Assembly (NCBI RefSeq): GCF_000234665.1
Contig: NC_018309.1
Location: 362,418 to 426,417 of the forward strand
DNA: 64,000 bases
Origin: Leishmania mexicana MHOM/GT/2001/U1103
Taxonomy: Eukaryota > Euglenozoa > Kinetoplastea > Trypanosomatida > Trypanosomatidae
Reading direction: 5' to 3'
Below the pieces are notes generated by a model, which was not told where the DNA came from, ran no database searches, and saw only the letters and a list, made by a program, of their open reading frames with translations. The position numbers and the translations under genes are program-made. This document shows, one piece after another, positions 40,999-51,879 of this stretch. Within the stretch, counting starts at the first letter, position 1. Each line of letters opens with the position of its first letter.

Positions 40999-42633
40999 AT
41001 ATGTATATGTATGTATATATGTATATATGTATATATGTATATATGTATATATGTATGTATATATGTATGTATATATGTATATATGTATATATGTATATAT
41101 GTATATATGTATATATGTATGTATATATGTATGTATGTATGTATATATGTATATATGTATATATGTATATATATGTATGTATATATGTATATATGTATGT
41201 ATGTATATATATATGTATGTATATATGTATATATGTATGTATATATGTATATGTGTGTATGTTTGGGCCTTTTTCCGTCGCGCGTGTTGGTTTCTTTCGG
41301 CTCAGGGGGTGCCGCTCGTGTTGCGCACTTCTCTTTAACGTTTGTGCTTGTCGTTGCGTGTCTCTTCTTGGGTCTTGTTCCACTTTGTCTTTTGGTGTTG
41401 GTGCGCGCGCACGAGCGCCAGGAGGCGGTGCTGGCGGTGGACAACCGGACCTGGCGAGGAGGAGGAAGGGGGAGGGGAGGATGATATTCAATAAGGAGAG
41501 AGGGAGTGCAAAAAAAAAAGGCGGCACGTCGTGCTCGCGTGTGCCCGCGCGTTCACTTGCGTGTACATGTGGACTTCTCCACAGACACACACACACACAC
41601 ATCCACAGAGGTATACAGACAGTCAGCCCGCCTCGCACGTCTTTTGCACATAACTCTGTGACTCTCTCGTGCTCTCCCTCCTCCCCCTGCGCGTCCAATG
41701 AATGCCAGCTGCGTCATCTCCGGTCGGCCGCTTCAATATTTTTTTTGTTGTGCATTTAACTTGTATCTTCTCGGGGTCACGCACCATCACGTTCCCTCCG
41801 TCTTTCCCGGTAGGATCTGCGCGTGTCTCTGTCAATCACTCGCTCGCTCTCTGCATGTGTGCGCGTGTGTGTGTGTGTGTGGAGTGCGTCTTTTCCTTCG
41901 CGACTGATGCGTCTGTCATGTTTCTCTCCCTCGATCTTCGGTTCCACACGCACACACAACACAGCTGCGTTGAACAGACGGGGCCTCATGTTCTCTCTCT
42001 CTTCTCCGTGTCCCTCGCTGACGCGTAACACAGATGCACTTATGGGGAGGCAACGGCAGGTGGAGTTGGGGTGGGAGAAGGCGAGCGATCCGAGGCGCCG
42101 GGGACCGTGCGACTCCGCCTCTGCCGTCGTCTCTCGTACTTTTCCACTGCGTATCCAGAGAGCTTTTCACTGTCTCTCTTGCATACGTGTATGCTTGCGC
42201 GTGTGCAACGATTGGTATGCCGGATGATGTCGGTTTGATGGGCGGTGTTCTCACTGCTGATGGTGACGTGCGCCGTTCGTCATGTGAAGCCGTCTACCTG
42301 TCCATCGCTTGCCTTCACCTTTTATGTTCCCCCCTCTAGCCGTAGTTCCAGTATCACTCTCTCTCTCTCTCCTTCTGTGTGTGCTCGCACGTGTGTGTAG
42401 GTGGATGCGACGGTGACAAGAGCAGAGTGGACGAATATCAACGTCACGGGTCTTGGACAGGACATCAGTAGCGAGCGGGCGTTACTTTCAAGCATCCTTT
42501 TTTCTCTGTGTGTGTGTGTGAGCTTGGGTACGTGTGCGCACCTATACACTTGTCCGTGCATACACACTCGCGCACACGCAGACAGACATCGATATACGGG
42601 CACGTCGGCACACACCGCCGTGCGCAAGGCACC
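39802..42633. other. Intergenic spacer Rad21-METTL13-like gene
   Basis: About 2.8 kb, including the 592-bp TA/TG microsatellite, short CA/TG runs and CT-rich stretches. Long open frames on both strands are produced by the microsatellite. No gene is seen. Confidence 0.7.
40671..41262. repeat. 592-bp GTATAT/TATG microsatellite
   Basis: An uninterrupted array of TATATG, TATG and TGTATA units in changing order. It has no TAA, TAG or TGA on either strand, so most phases stay open for over 200 codons, encoding Tyr/Ile/Met/Val/Cys on one strand and Thr/Tyr/Ile/His on the other. Largely self-complementary. Confidence 0.97.
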
Positions 42634-43371
42634 ATGTCGAAGTACGCGAATCCCGAGTACTGGGAGGACCGCTACCGCAGCAACGACACCACCTTCGACT
42701 GGTTCGTCACCTATGACAACCTGCAGACCATCCTGCGTCCTCTGCTGCAGCCGGCGGAGCAGATTCGGGTGCTGGTAGTGGGCTGCGGCAACAGCCGTCT
42801 CTCTGCTAACCTCTATGAGCACCTCAACATCAAGAAGATCACCAACGTGGATGTGTCGCCGACGGTGATCAGCCAGATGCAACGCCGCTACTCGGAGATG
42901 AACGAGATGCAGTGGATCTGTGTCGATGTGCTCACCACCCCGATAGAGAAGCTGATGCTGGAGCTGTGCCCGAACGACTATCTCTATGATTTTATTGTGG
43001 ACAAGGGCCTCGTGGACAGCATCCTCGGCGGCTCAAACTCCTTTCACAACCTGTACACCTTCAACAAGAACATGTCACGCCTGCTGAAGCGCGGCGGCCG
43101 CTTCGTCGTTGTCTCGTACGGGTCGCCCGAGACGCGCATGGACCACTTCCGGCGCAAGAAGCTCAACTTTGATGTGGAGCACAAGCTGCTGGAGAAGCCG
43201 ATGCTAAGTTCCTCTACCGCCAGCCCCACCGGGCACTACCATGTGTACATCATGGTGAAGGTTGGCGCGAAGCAAAGTGTCGGTGTCGCCGTGGCAGCAG
43301 GCGACGCCGAGTCGGAAGACGACGACGACTTCTACGACCGCTTCATGACGCATAACTCCGCCGCCATCTGA
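42634..43371 (+). CDS. METTL13/EEF1AKMT4-like SAM-dependent methyltransferase
   Basis: A 245-residue class I methyltransferase resembling the N-terminal domain of METTL13 and EEF1AKMT4, lysine methyltransferases acting on elongation factor 1A. The N-terminus PEYWEDRYRSNDTTFDWF is the family signature (residues 6-23). SAM motif I is VLVVGCGNSRLS at about residues 47-58, followed by the acidic NVDVS at about 74-78. The segment FIVDKGLVDSIL matches the family motif DKGTLDAL. The open frame runs upstream to 42508, but the ATG at 42634 gives the family start. The exact substrate cannot be set from sequence. Confidence 0.9.
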   Translation: MSKYANPEYWEDRYRSNDTTFDWFVTYDNLQTILRPLLQPAEQIRVLVVGCGNSRLSANLYEHLNIKKITNVDVSPTVISQMQRRYSEMNEMQWICVDVLTTPIEKLMLELCPNDYLYDFIVDKGLVDSILGGSNSFHNLYTFNKNMSRLLKRGGRFVVVSYGSPETRMDHFRRKKLNFDVEHKLLEKPMLSSSTASPTGHYHVYIMVKVGAKQSVGVAVAAGDAESEDDDDFYDRFMTHNSAAI

Positions 43372-46266
43372 GGCACGCTTGGCGGACGCGGCGGCGGTGA
43401 CCACGTCGGGGGACTGCAAGAGGGAGCGTGAGTGGACGCGTGCGTGTGCACGAGTGCCGCCATCCTTGTCCTCGTCGTCGCCGTCCTTCTCGTCACAACC
43501 ACTACTGCGACCATCGGTGGCTCTTCGCTCTCTAAGAAGCGGTGCGTGTGTGGCGTTCTTTGTCGCGTTGTAGACCAGCCGCGACGTCGATGGTGCCGTG
43601 CTGTGAGCGCGATGGGCGGGACGCTAAAGGCGACTGGTGTGTGCGCCTGTGTGTCGTTGAGTTGACTGTTTGATGTACATACCGGAAGCAGCTACTACTT
43701 CACCACCACCACCACCCTCTTCCTCCTCCTCCGCCTCCCCTATTCACTTGGCATACGGTTGTTGTCTTCCGGGAGGGCCCCTTCTTTGGTGGGCGCATGG
43801 TGGCTTGGGGATGGTGTTGGCGTACAGCCGTGCGAAGGGGAGCGGAGGCCCGCTGTAGGTGTGTGTGTGTGCGGTGTGTGGATGTACAAGGTGAACCAAG
43901 TGCAATGACATGGCGGTTGGGCGGGCGTGTGTGTGCGTACTCATGCACACATGCACGCACAGGAGGAAGACAACGGGAACATGAATGGAGGTGAGTCCGC
44001 GTCCCGAAAGGTGCGCCTGCGCAAGCTTGCGTGCAAGCTCATGTGCATGCACATGACCCAACGCACACACCTCCATCGTGACTGTCGGTGCAACTGCATA
44101 CACTTCCCCCCTTCTCCGGCTTTTTCTGCATGCGAATCAATACGACGGACTGCATGGGACTCGTGTGTGGGGCTGCCTGGGAAGGGAGGGGAAGGGGAGT
44201 GCGCTGCTCCGTCCTCACGGTGTATATCTGCCCTTGATCCACTTATGCGTATGTGATGTTGCTGCGCCTCCACTGCAGTAGAAGTGACACACGCGTGGGC
44301 CGCAACGCGTCAGACTAATGGGCGCCGAATGACTCTTGAGCTTATTTCCCACGTATTGCTTCTCCCCCGCTTTTTTTTCTGCGCGTCTGCTCGTCAACGC
44401 GACACACACACACCGGCTGCGTGCCTACACGCGTGCGCAGCAACACAGAAATTCCTGGAGGTTGTCACCTCGCTTTTCTCTTTTCTCTCTCCGTCTCTCT
44501 CCGCCTATCACCCGCACGTCGCACCTCTCTCTCTCCACGCACAACCCCCCCCTACCTATTCCATCCATCTTCCTCTACCCGAAGAATCGACACACACTAC
44601 AGTCACACGCACAAGCCACACCTTCAGGCGAGCCGGAGAGGTGTAGCGTTGCACATACATTCACGTAACGCGCACACTCCTCGCCCCCAGCTCATACACA
44701 CGCACACAGTACAGGCGAGGGGACCCGATACCATCACTACGGAGGCGTACGTGTGGGGTTGGAGTTATTCCCCCCTCTCCTCCGTTTTTCCTGTCTCTCT
44801 CTCATCTTTTGTTTCTGGGGCGCTCTTTCTTTCCGTGCGGTGTGTCTCTCCGACCCTCACTCCACACATACACACGCGCCCTTATCCGCCGCACCCCCTC
44901 CTCCTCCTCCTCCGCTCGCTCGCCCGCTCCGTGTGTGTGTGTGTGTCTGTCTGCCTGTCCGGTGCTTGCGCGCCTTTTCCTCTCGGAGTACAAGACTTGT
45001 GCGCCATCCCGTGAAGACGAAGGGACGCGGGCCTTTTTTTCCCTTCTGCGCATTTGCCCGTGCCGTTGTGTGTCACGTGAGCGGACCCGGGACGTTCGCG
45101 CCCTCCCCACACCCTCTCTCTTCTCTCCCCACTCCCACGCAGAGGCTTGTCAGCCTGAAAAGTGCGCGAGTGGCGGCGTGACGGCGGCGTCTCTTCTCTT
45201 GTACGGCTTTCCCTGTCTTGTCTGTTAGCCGTTTATAGTTAGACCTCCCCCCTCCCCCCTCTGTTTCTGTACTTGGTTTCTCCACGAGAGCTTTTTCTTC
45301 TTCCCCGCACACGCACGCGTTAGGGAGGGGACACCAGCGCCGCATCCGGCTACGCACACACGCACACAAAGACGCACACACACACAGACACACACACACA
45401 GACATACATACAGACGCACACACACGCATCGCTTGGTCACGCTGCACCTTCCTTTCCCTCCCCCCTCTCTTTCCTTCCACCGTCCCCTCCCCACTCAAGA
45501 CGCAAGAGAGCAGGGGTACGTGACTGTCGCCATCCGTATCGCCATCCGTCCCTCAGTGTATTCGTAGAACGTTCTCCCTCCCCCCTCCCCCTCCTCCCTC
45601 GCCGCCTCCGCCCACATCGACGTTTTGTATTTCGGGTTTCGTGCTTTCCTTTGCTTCCCTTCATTGTCTGCGTGTTGTGCGCGCCTCCCTGCCTCTCTCT
45701 CGTCGCGCGGTGTGCGTGTGAGCTCGGGTGTTGCACATCGGTCTCTGCCCCCTCCCCAGTGCTTCTACTTCATTCTCTGCCTTCGTTGGGCGTTGCGACG
45801 GGTGCTGCTGTCGTAGTGGTGTGCGTGGATGGGTTTCGATACAAGGCTGTTCCACGGCGCGCTCTCTTTTCCATTGTCTCCCTCCCTCCGTGCGCGTGTG
45901 TGCCTCGACTCCCCCACCCCACCACCGCTCGCACTCGCACTGTGCTGACCTTTTCGACAGACACACCGCGGGACACACGCCACGCACACGTTCGTAGCAC
46001 AATAGCAAGCCCTCCCTCCCTCCGTCCGTCCCTCCCTCACACGCGCCCGACGAGTGTACACGCTGCGGGAGTCGCGTCCCTTTCCTTTTCCGTTTCCGTT
46101 TGCACCTCTCCTTCGTTGTGTGCTCCTCCCCTCTCCCCGCTAGTAGCACATGGACAGGCGCGCACCATACACATCCACCCCGCGCATCCACTCGAAAAGG
46201 TTGTACGTGCTTCACGTCCGTGCTGTCTCTGTGCCCCGCTGTGTTTCTTTCTCCTCTCTTGCTTAG

Positions 46267-46308
<42 letters not shown>

Positions 46309-46826
46309 GCACGCACACCGGCGTATTCGTCTGCGTGTGTGCTCCTCCTCCTCCTCCTCACCGTTTGTGTGCTTGTGTGCTCCAGTCGCGCTGTCCGTGC
46401 TACCCCTCCCTGCGCGCGCGATTTCGTATTTTTACCTTTCTCTCCCCCCTCCCCCCGCACGCATACACGCACACACACGAGTCGTCCCCTCCACACCACA
46501 CACACGTATACACGCGCGTACACGCACAGGTTTTCCGGTTGAGTGCTTCCCTGGCGTTCGCTTTTTTCTTTTCTCTCCTGCGTTGTTCCGTGCGCCCCCC
46601 GTCCCCCCGCCCCGACACGCGAAGAGGAGCACACACACGTGTGTGTGTGTGTCCGCGTCAGTGTTGTGTCTCTGTGCTTGCGTTCGTCTTTCCGTGTTCT
46701 TGAAGTGCACACGCACCAGTGCACCCGACCCACTCAGCCTCCTCCCCCTTCATTCGCCGAACACGCCGCGGCCTCCCCCACCTCCCCGACCGGAGCCGCT
46801 GTTGCAGTGAGCGCTGCCCGCATTCA
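43372..46826. other. Intergenic spacer METTL13-like gene-RRM protein
   Basis: About 3.45 kb, the longest spacer within a block. It holds CT-rich tracts, several CA/TG runs and the 46269-46318 microsatellite. Open frames here are biased to Ser/Pro/Leu/Cys/His from CT- and CA-rich DNA and start mostly at GTG. No gene or RNA is seen. Confidence 0.65.
46269..46318. repeat. (CA)n microsatellite
   Basis: About 18 CA units followed by ACGC variants, in the 5' flank of the RRM protein gene. Confidence 0.9.
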
Positions 46827-49800
46827 ATGTACACCAGGGCAGAGGGGTCATCGCACGACACCCCGTGCAGCGGCGCGGCTGAGACAGCCGCGACGACAAA
46901 GTCCCTGCCGTCTTTTGTGGTGACCTCCAGCAATGACGCAGCCTTCACCAAGACCACCACGCCTGCCAAGACGGGCTCCACCATTGCTCTCAACCCGGAC
47001 GCGCAGGAGTTCCGCGTCACCCCGGCCTTTGCCGGCACACTCTTTTCCATGCCATCCGCCGCCGCACCGGTACCGCCGCCGCAGCGGTGGTTCCAGCCGG
47101 CAATGGATTTCTCGACTCGCCCAACAACTGGCAACAACGGCAACTCGCAGAGCAGCAGCTCGCCCCCCCCTGTCTCCCCCTCCGCCTCCGCCGCGAGCGA
47201 TGCGATGGACAACCGGCAGCTGGTGGAGCTGACGGAGGCCTACGTGCACCAACTCTACGACCGAAAGTGTAATGACGAGAAACTTCACATGGTCTCTGTC
47301 TTCCACTTGCACCCGCGCACCACTGACAAGCAGCTGAGCCGCATCTTCTTCCCCACTGGGGCCTCCGCAGCTGAGGTTCTGGAGCCGCGCACGATGCCGG
47401 AGCCACTCGCCAAGGCGTTTCTCGCGGTGCGTCAGCGCGCTGGCGTCGTCTTCTTCACTTGTAAGGACTTCGCCATGGTGGGCGTTGAGAAGGTGCACGA
47501 CTTTGTGCCCCATGGCCAGCATCAGCCGCTCGTGGTGCGCTACTGCGGCCCCGATCACGAGGCGACGCCGCTCTCCGGCTCCCCGCTGCCCCCGCGCTCT
47601 CAGAGCAGCGAGCTGGTTCGAGGCGACGCACCGGCTTCTGCAAAGGTAACCAGCCCGAGGCCCAGTGGCCGCCCAACACCGCCACAGTCGCGCCACAGGG
47701 ATGTGTCCAACCCGAGCGACGTCTTCCCTGCGAGCGTCGTGGCGGCGCCGCCTCTCTCCGCCGGGCTCGAGTCCATCGCGTCCGCCGGCACCACGACGCC
47801 GGCGCTGGAGGTCGGCACCAACTCCACCGCCGCGTACGACTCCATCGACCACCACTTCTTGCAGAAGTACGCAGGGGAGCAAGTGTACCTTGTCGGCGTG
47901 CACAATCTCGCCTACGGCACCACCCCCAAGTCACTCTTTAAGATGTTCTACCCGATGGGGGCCCTGAACTCGGAGCTGGTGCCGCGACCCGTCTCGGTGG
48001 ACGGCAAACTGCGCTGCAGCGGCGTCGCTGTCTTCGGTTCCAAAGGGATGGCGGTGGAGGCGGCGGAAAAGATGAACGATTTCGTGCCACACGGGCAGCG
48101 GCGGCCCATCGTGGCCCGCTTCCTCAAGGGCGCGACGAGCCCCGCCTTCGCCAGCTCTGCCGCGCCCGGCAATGACAGTAGCACCACAAGCAGTGCCTAC
48201 ACCGCGACGGCGGCCACGCCTCGCGGGTCGACATCGTCTCCCAGCCCCACCTCCGGCCTCTCTTCCGCGGCCGCCCTGCTCGAGTCCGTTGAGAAGCAGC
48301 TGCGGTCCAAGTCTCTCAATGACAGCCAGCTCGCGGCGGATATGGCGGCACTCGTCTTGTGTGCGGAGAGCGGCGAGGCAGAGGCGAGGAAGCTGGCGGC
48401 GGTTCTGCGGGACGTGCTGCTCTCCATGAGAGACCACTCCACTATCCTTGCGAGTCCGCTCTCTGGCGCCTTCCGCACGCTACACAGCACGCTGGGCATC
48501 CGTGTGCGTACCGCCCCGGCAACGCCAGCAGACGCCTCGCTGGGTGTCCGCAAAGGCATTCTTTTTCTCCAGCAGATTGGTCGTACACTGATGATGCTCG
48601 TGGCCGACACCGAGGCGGCCCGTCAGACCCGCATCGTCGCAGCGGTGCAATGCGCTTACTTCTATCAGTACACGTACCTGCCCAAGACACCGCTTTGTTT
48701 TGCCACGACGCTCTTTCGAAACTGCGAGAGGGAGCTGCGGGAGGCGAGAGAGTTTCTGTGCCGCGAGCCGAACGTGCCGTCGAGCCTTGCTGAGGAACAG
48801 CAGCACCGCCCGTGGATCACGCTGATGGATGCGCTGCATGAGATGGTGAGCGTCTGGCGCTCTCTCGACCCCCGAACCTACGCTCAAGACACTGTGCGCG
48901 AGGAGTACGAGCGCTTTGTGTGCGAGTTCCGCGGCATGGACATGAAGGGCAGCAGCCCGGTGACTAGCACTCTCAGCGCCGCTGCCATAGCCGTCGCGGC
49001 CGCCGCTGCTGGAGGAGGGGAGCACCACAGCGGTGCCTGCACGCCGCGCAACGACGCGCTGGAGGTGCCCGCGGAGGCGGCCAACAAGACGTACTCTGCA
49101 AAGGGCCACGGGAGCAACAGCGTCAACGCAAGTGCGAAGAAGTCGCAGTTCGTGACCCCGAGTGCTCGACCGACGCCGCGCCGCGTTGTCTCGAAGTCTT
49201 ACAGTACCACCAGCGACTGGACGGTGAAGCAGAGCACGCCGCTTGCGGGGCCGAACTGCGCCGTGCCACCGCAGGTGATGCTGACCAGCCCGGCCAGCGA
49301 CTACACCCAGGGCGCCTCCGAGTTCTCGGCGGACAGCAACTCCGCCGGCACAACGATCAGCGCGCTGCGTTCACTGGGCCTCACGCCGCAGCACCCGAGC
49401 ATGCGCTTCAACTGGGGCTCGCGGTTGCTGTCGGCGACGCAGCAGCCCAGCATGTCTCCCAATCCAACTGTGTCTGCTGCCGCCATGCTGCCTGCAAAGC
49501 CCACGCTCTCTGCGCCTGCTTCCACATCTGCCACGGCCAGTGCTTCTTCCGGCGGCCCCACCGCTACCGCCACTTCCGCTGAGCGGTCAGACGCCACGAT
49601 GACGGAGCGGACTGTGTACATCACGAAACTGCCCTCCTGCCTCAGCGCCGGCCAGGTTCGGCGTCTGCTGCGGCACTTTGGCGACTTCCGCAAAGTTCGG
49701 CTGTGCCACGACGACAAGGAGACGACGCGCATCGGCTCAGCGGAGGCGCTGGCGGCGCACAGCCTCAAGTTCGACCAGCTGTGCTTCGGGTTTGTTGAGT

Positions 49801-50564
49801 TCGTGGAGAGCTGCAGCGCCAAGGCGATGGTGGAGTTCTTCCGCAACGAGGTGCACACGCCGAAGGCGTTCGACTTTTTACGCTCCGAGGATGTGCACGG
49901 CTTCGACGAGACGGGATTTAATCAGCTGCACAACACACGCACCAGCCAAGCCCGCAATCCCATCCACGACCAGCAGCCCCTCGACGCCACTCGCACGCAG
50001 CCGTGTCTATTCGGCATCATTCAACCACACCACACCGTTGATACCTACAGTGATGCGATCACGGCGGAAGAGGTGGCGGAGGCGGTGCGGCAGCTGCACC
50101 GAGGCGAGGAAGAGGGAGCTCAGCAGCAGCAGCAACTGCCGATGTGTGCGTCCTCCTTCATCCACCCGACCGTCTTCTCCACCTCCACGCCCTACTCGAT
50201 GGCCGTGTCGAAGGACGTATCGTTCGGAAGTCCGGTAGCCGCCACCACCTCGCCGACAGGCGAGAACACCTATGACGAGAACGACGGATGTACCACCGTC
50301 GTAGCCGCCCTGCAGCCGATGGACGCCGTGCACTTTCCTCGTGGTTTTCCATACCACGAGGTGTTCGCTGCCGCCGCCTCGCAGACGGGCGACGACGACG
50401 GCGCTGGTCACCGCGACAACGCTGCCGACAGCAGTGACCACTTGCCCTCAGCCGACATGGACCTCTACGGCAGCGGCGCCCCAGTCATCGTGGAAGAGGA
50501 GGAGGACGAAGTCGAAGGACTGCAGGAGTACCAAGTGCAGCAGATCCTGCAGCTGCTGAGCTGA
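46827..50564 (+). CDS. Large RNA-binding protein with three RRM-like domains
   Basis: About 1,245 residues from the first ATG (the longer frame begins at GTG 46719 and is not favoured). Two divergent RRM-like domains lie at about 153-235 and 353-432. They are clearly related to each other, each ending in DFVPHGQ followed by P-L/I-V-x-R-Y/F, with similar openings (VFHLHPRTTDKQL, VHNLAYGTTPKSL). A more typical RRM is at about 929-1015 (TVYITKLPSCLSAGQVRRLL, CFGFVEFV). Between them, residues about 480-720 form a helical region of unknown family. Linkers are Ser/Thr/Ala/Pro-rich, and the C-terminus ends in an acidic Glu/Asp run. A post-transcriptional regulator is likely, as trypanosomatids control genes mainly at the RNA level. 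Confidence 0.85.
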   Translation: MYTRAEGSSHDTPCSGAAETAATTKSLPSFVVTSSNDAAFTKTTTPAKTGSTIALNPDAQEFRVTPAFAGTLFSMPSAAAPVPPPQRWFQPAMDFSTRPTTGNNGNSQSSSSPPPVSPSASAASDAMDNRQLVELTEAYVHQLYDRKCNDEKLHMVSVFHLHPRTTDKQLSRIFFPTGASAAEVLEPRTMPEPLAKAFLAVRQRAGVVFFTCKDFAMVGVEKVHDFVPHGQHQPLVVRYCGPDHEATPLSGSPLPPRSQSSELVRGDAPASAKVTSPRPSGRPTPPQSRHRDVSNPSDVFPASVVAAPPLSAGLESIASAGTTTPALEVGTNSTAAYDSIDHHFLQKYAGEQVYLVGVHNLAYGTTPKSLFKMFYPMGALNSELVPRPVSVDGKLRCSGVAVFGSKGMAVEAAEKMNDFVPHGQRRPIVARFLKGATSPAFASSAAPGNDSSTTSSAYTATAATPRGSTSSPSPTSGLSSAAALLESVEKQLRSKSLNDSQLAADMAALVLCAESGEAEARKLAAVLRDVLLSMRDHSTILASPLSGAFRTLHSTLGIRVRTAPATPADASLGVRKGILFLQQIGRTLMMLVADTEAARQTRIVAAVQCAYFYQYTYLPKTPLCFATTLFRNCERELREAREFLCREPNVPSSLAEEQQHRPWITLMDALHEMVSVWRSLDPRTYAQDTVREEYERFVCEFRGMDMKGSSPVTSTLSAAAIAVAAAAAGGGEHHSGACTPRNDALEVPAEAANKTYSAKGHGSNSVNASAKKSQFVTPSARPTPRRVVSKSYSTTSDWTVKQSTPLAGPNCAVPPQVMLTSPASDYTQGASEFSADSNSAGTTISALRSLGLTPQHPSMRFNWGSRLLSATQQPSMSPNPTVSAAAMLPAKPTLSAPASTSATASASSGGPTATATSAERSDATMTERTVYITKLPSCLSAGQVRRLLRHFGDFRKVRLCHDDKETTRIGSAEALAAHSLKFDQLCFGFVEFVESCSAKAMVEFFRNEVHTPKAFDFLRSEDVHGFDETGFNQLHNTRTSQARNPIHDQQPLDATRTQPCLFGIIQPHHTVDTYSDAITAEEVAEAVRQLHRGEEEGAQQQQQLPMCASSFIHPTVFSTSTPYSMAVSKDVSFGSPVAATTSPTGENTYDENDGCTTVVAALQPMDAVHFPRGFPYHEVFAAAASQTGDDDGAGHRDNAADSSDHLPSADMDLYGSGAPVIVEEEEDEVEGLQEYQVQQILQLLS

Positions 50565-51879
50565 TGGAAGCGATGGCAAGCGCGAGATGCGGCTGTGGCT
50601 GTGTTTGCGGTGTTGGGGCTTTGTATTTCGTGTGTGCGCGTGCGTCGCTGCATCGATGCTTCTGTTTGGCTTTTCTTCGTTGAGCATTCCCCCTTCTCCC
50701 TCCCTATGTATGTATGTATGTGTACGTGTGTACCGTTGCCTGCATCGGTACTGCGCTAGTGCACCCGGGGCGGGGCCCTTCCCTCCCCTTCTTCCATCCT
50801 CCGCTCCACGCAACTGCTCCACGTCCCTCCCCCTCCCCTTCTCTGTATCTCGCGCACGTGCGTGCGTCCGTGCCCCGGAGGGGGTGGGGGCGCAGTCTGT
50901 GTCTCTCATGCATGTGTGCTTCCGTGTGTCTCCCACGCGTGCGTGCGTACGTGTGCGTGGGCATTTTCCGTCCTTTTTCTCTCTGTGTGTCTGTTGACCC
51001 TCTTGTACCGTTCCTCTGCCTTTGCCTTTGTACTCACCCGCCACAGTGGAGGGCAGGATGCGGACACGCGTGCTCATGTCCATCTCTCTACATGTATCCG
51101 TGTATCTATAGGCGTGTATGTGGTGTGTGTGTGTGTGTGTGTGGCGTGGTGGGGATGCACCGCCGGCTCCCATTTTTCTTTTTCCTGTGTACTCCCGGAC
51201 TGATGTGCTGGCATGCTTGATGCGGCGCATTGGCCCACACACCCACGCACGCCTATAGATACAGAGATATCTGCATGTGTGTGTGTGTGCGTGCCCCCTT
51301 CTGACTTAACAACATACGTTGATGGCGATGATGGCAAGTATATATATATATCGTGTAGCCTTATGTTGATAGGCAAATCACTGAACAGCCACCAACCACC
51401 ACACCGCGGCTGGTGCCGCTCCACAGCCGTCACCTCATAGGCACCTACTTTCTCGCCCGCCTTGCCGAGGAGGGAGAGAGAGGGCTGCGTGCGGTGTGGA
51501 GAGGTGCGACCGGGCGCTCTGCCACGGCGCGAGACGAAATAGGATGTGTGGCTTCACCTACCCCGTTGTGCGTATACGGGTGCGTGTGCGGCACCAAGCG
51601 TTGTCGTCGCCTTCCTGTTCCACTGCCGTTGCACTTTGTTACATGCGTGCGCACGTCTGCCGTTCTCCCTCCGATGTCCCTCTCTTAGCACACGTCCCCC
51701 CCCCCCCACACACACACACACGCTACCAGAGCGAGTCTTGCGTGTCGCTCACAACGGCACGGGCCACCGGTGCATCTGTGTGCACGTCTTTTCTTTCCAG
51801 TTCTCTGGGACTCAGTCCCGCGGGCGTTGATTTCAGTGCCGCACCGCATCTCGCAGGGAAGCCGACCGACGGTCACGCA
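50565..51879. other. Spacer after the RRM protein gene
   Basis: 3' flank with CT-rich stretches, (TG)n near 51125-51145 and 51275-51290, a TA run at 51339-51351, and the splice acceptor before 51880. No gene is seen. Confidence 0.65.
51787..51800 (+). promoter_or_regulatory. Trans-splice acceptor upstream of the broken Cys-rich gene
   Basis: TCTTTTCTTTCCAG with AG at 51799-51800. The first ATG after it is 51880. Confidence 0.55.

Noticed and set aside
40432..41759. Frames of 235-358 codons on both strands across the TA/TG array
   Set aside because: Produced by the stop-free microsatellite; sequence is purely repeat-encoded.
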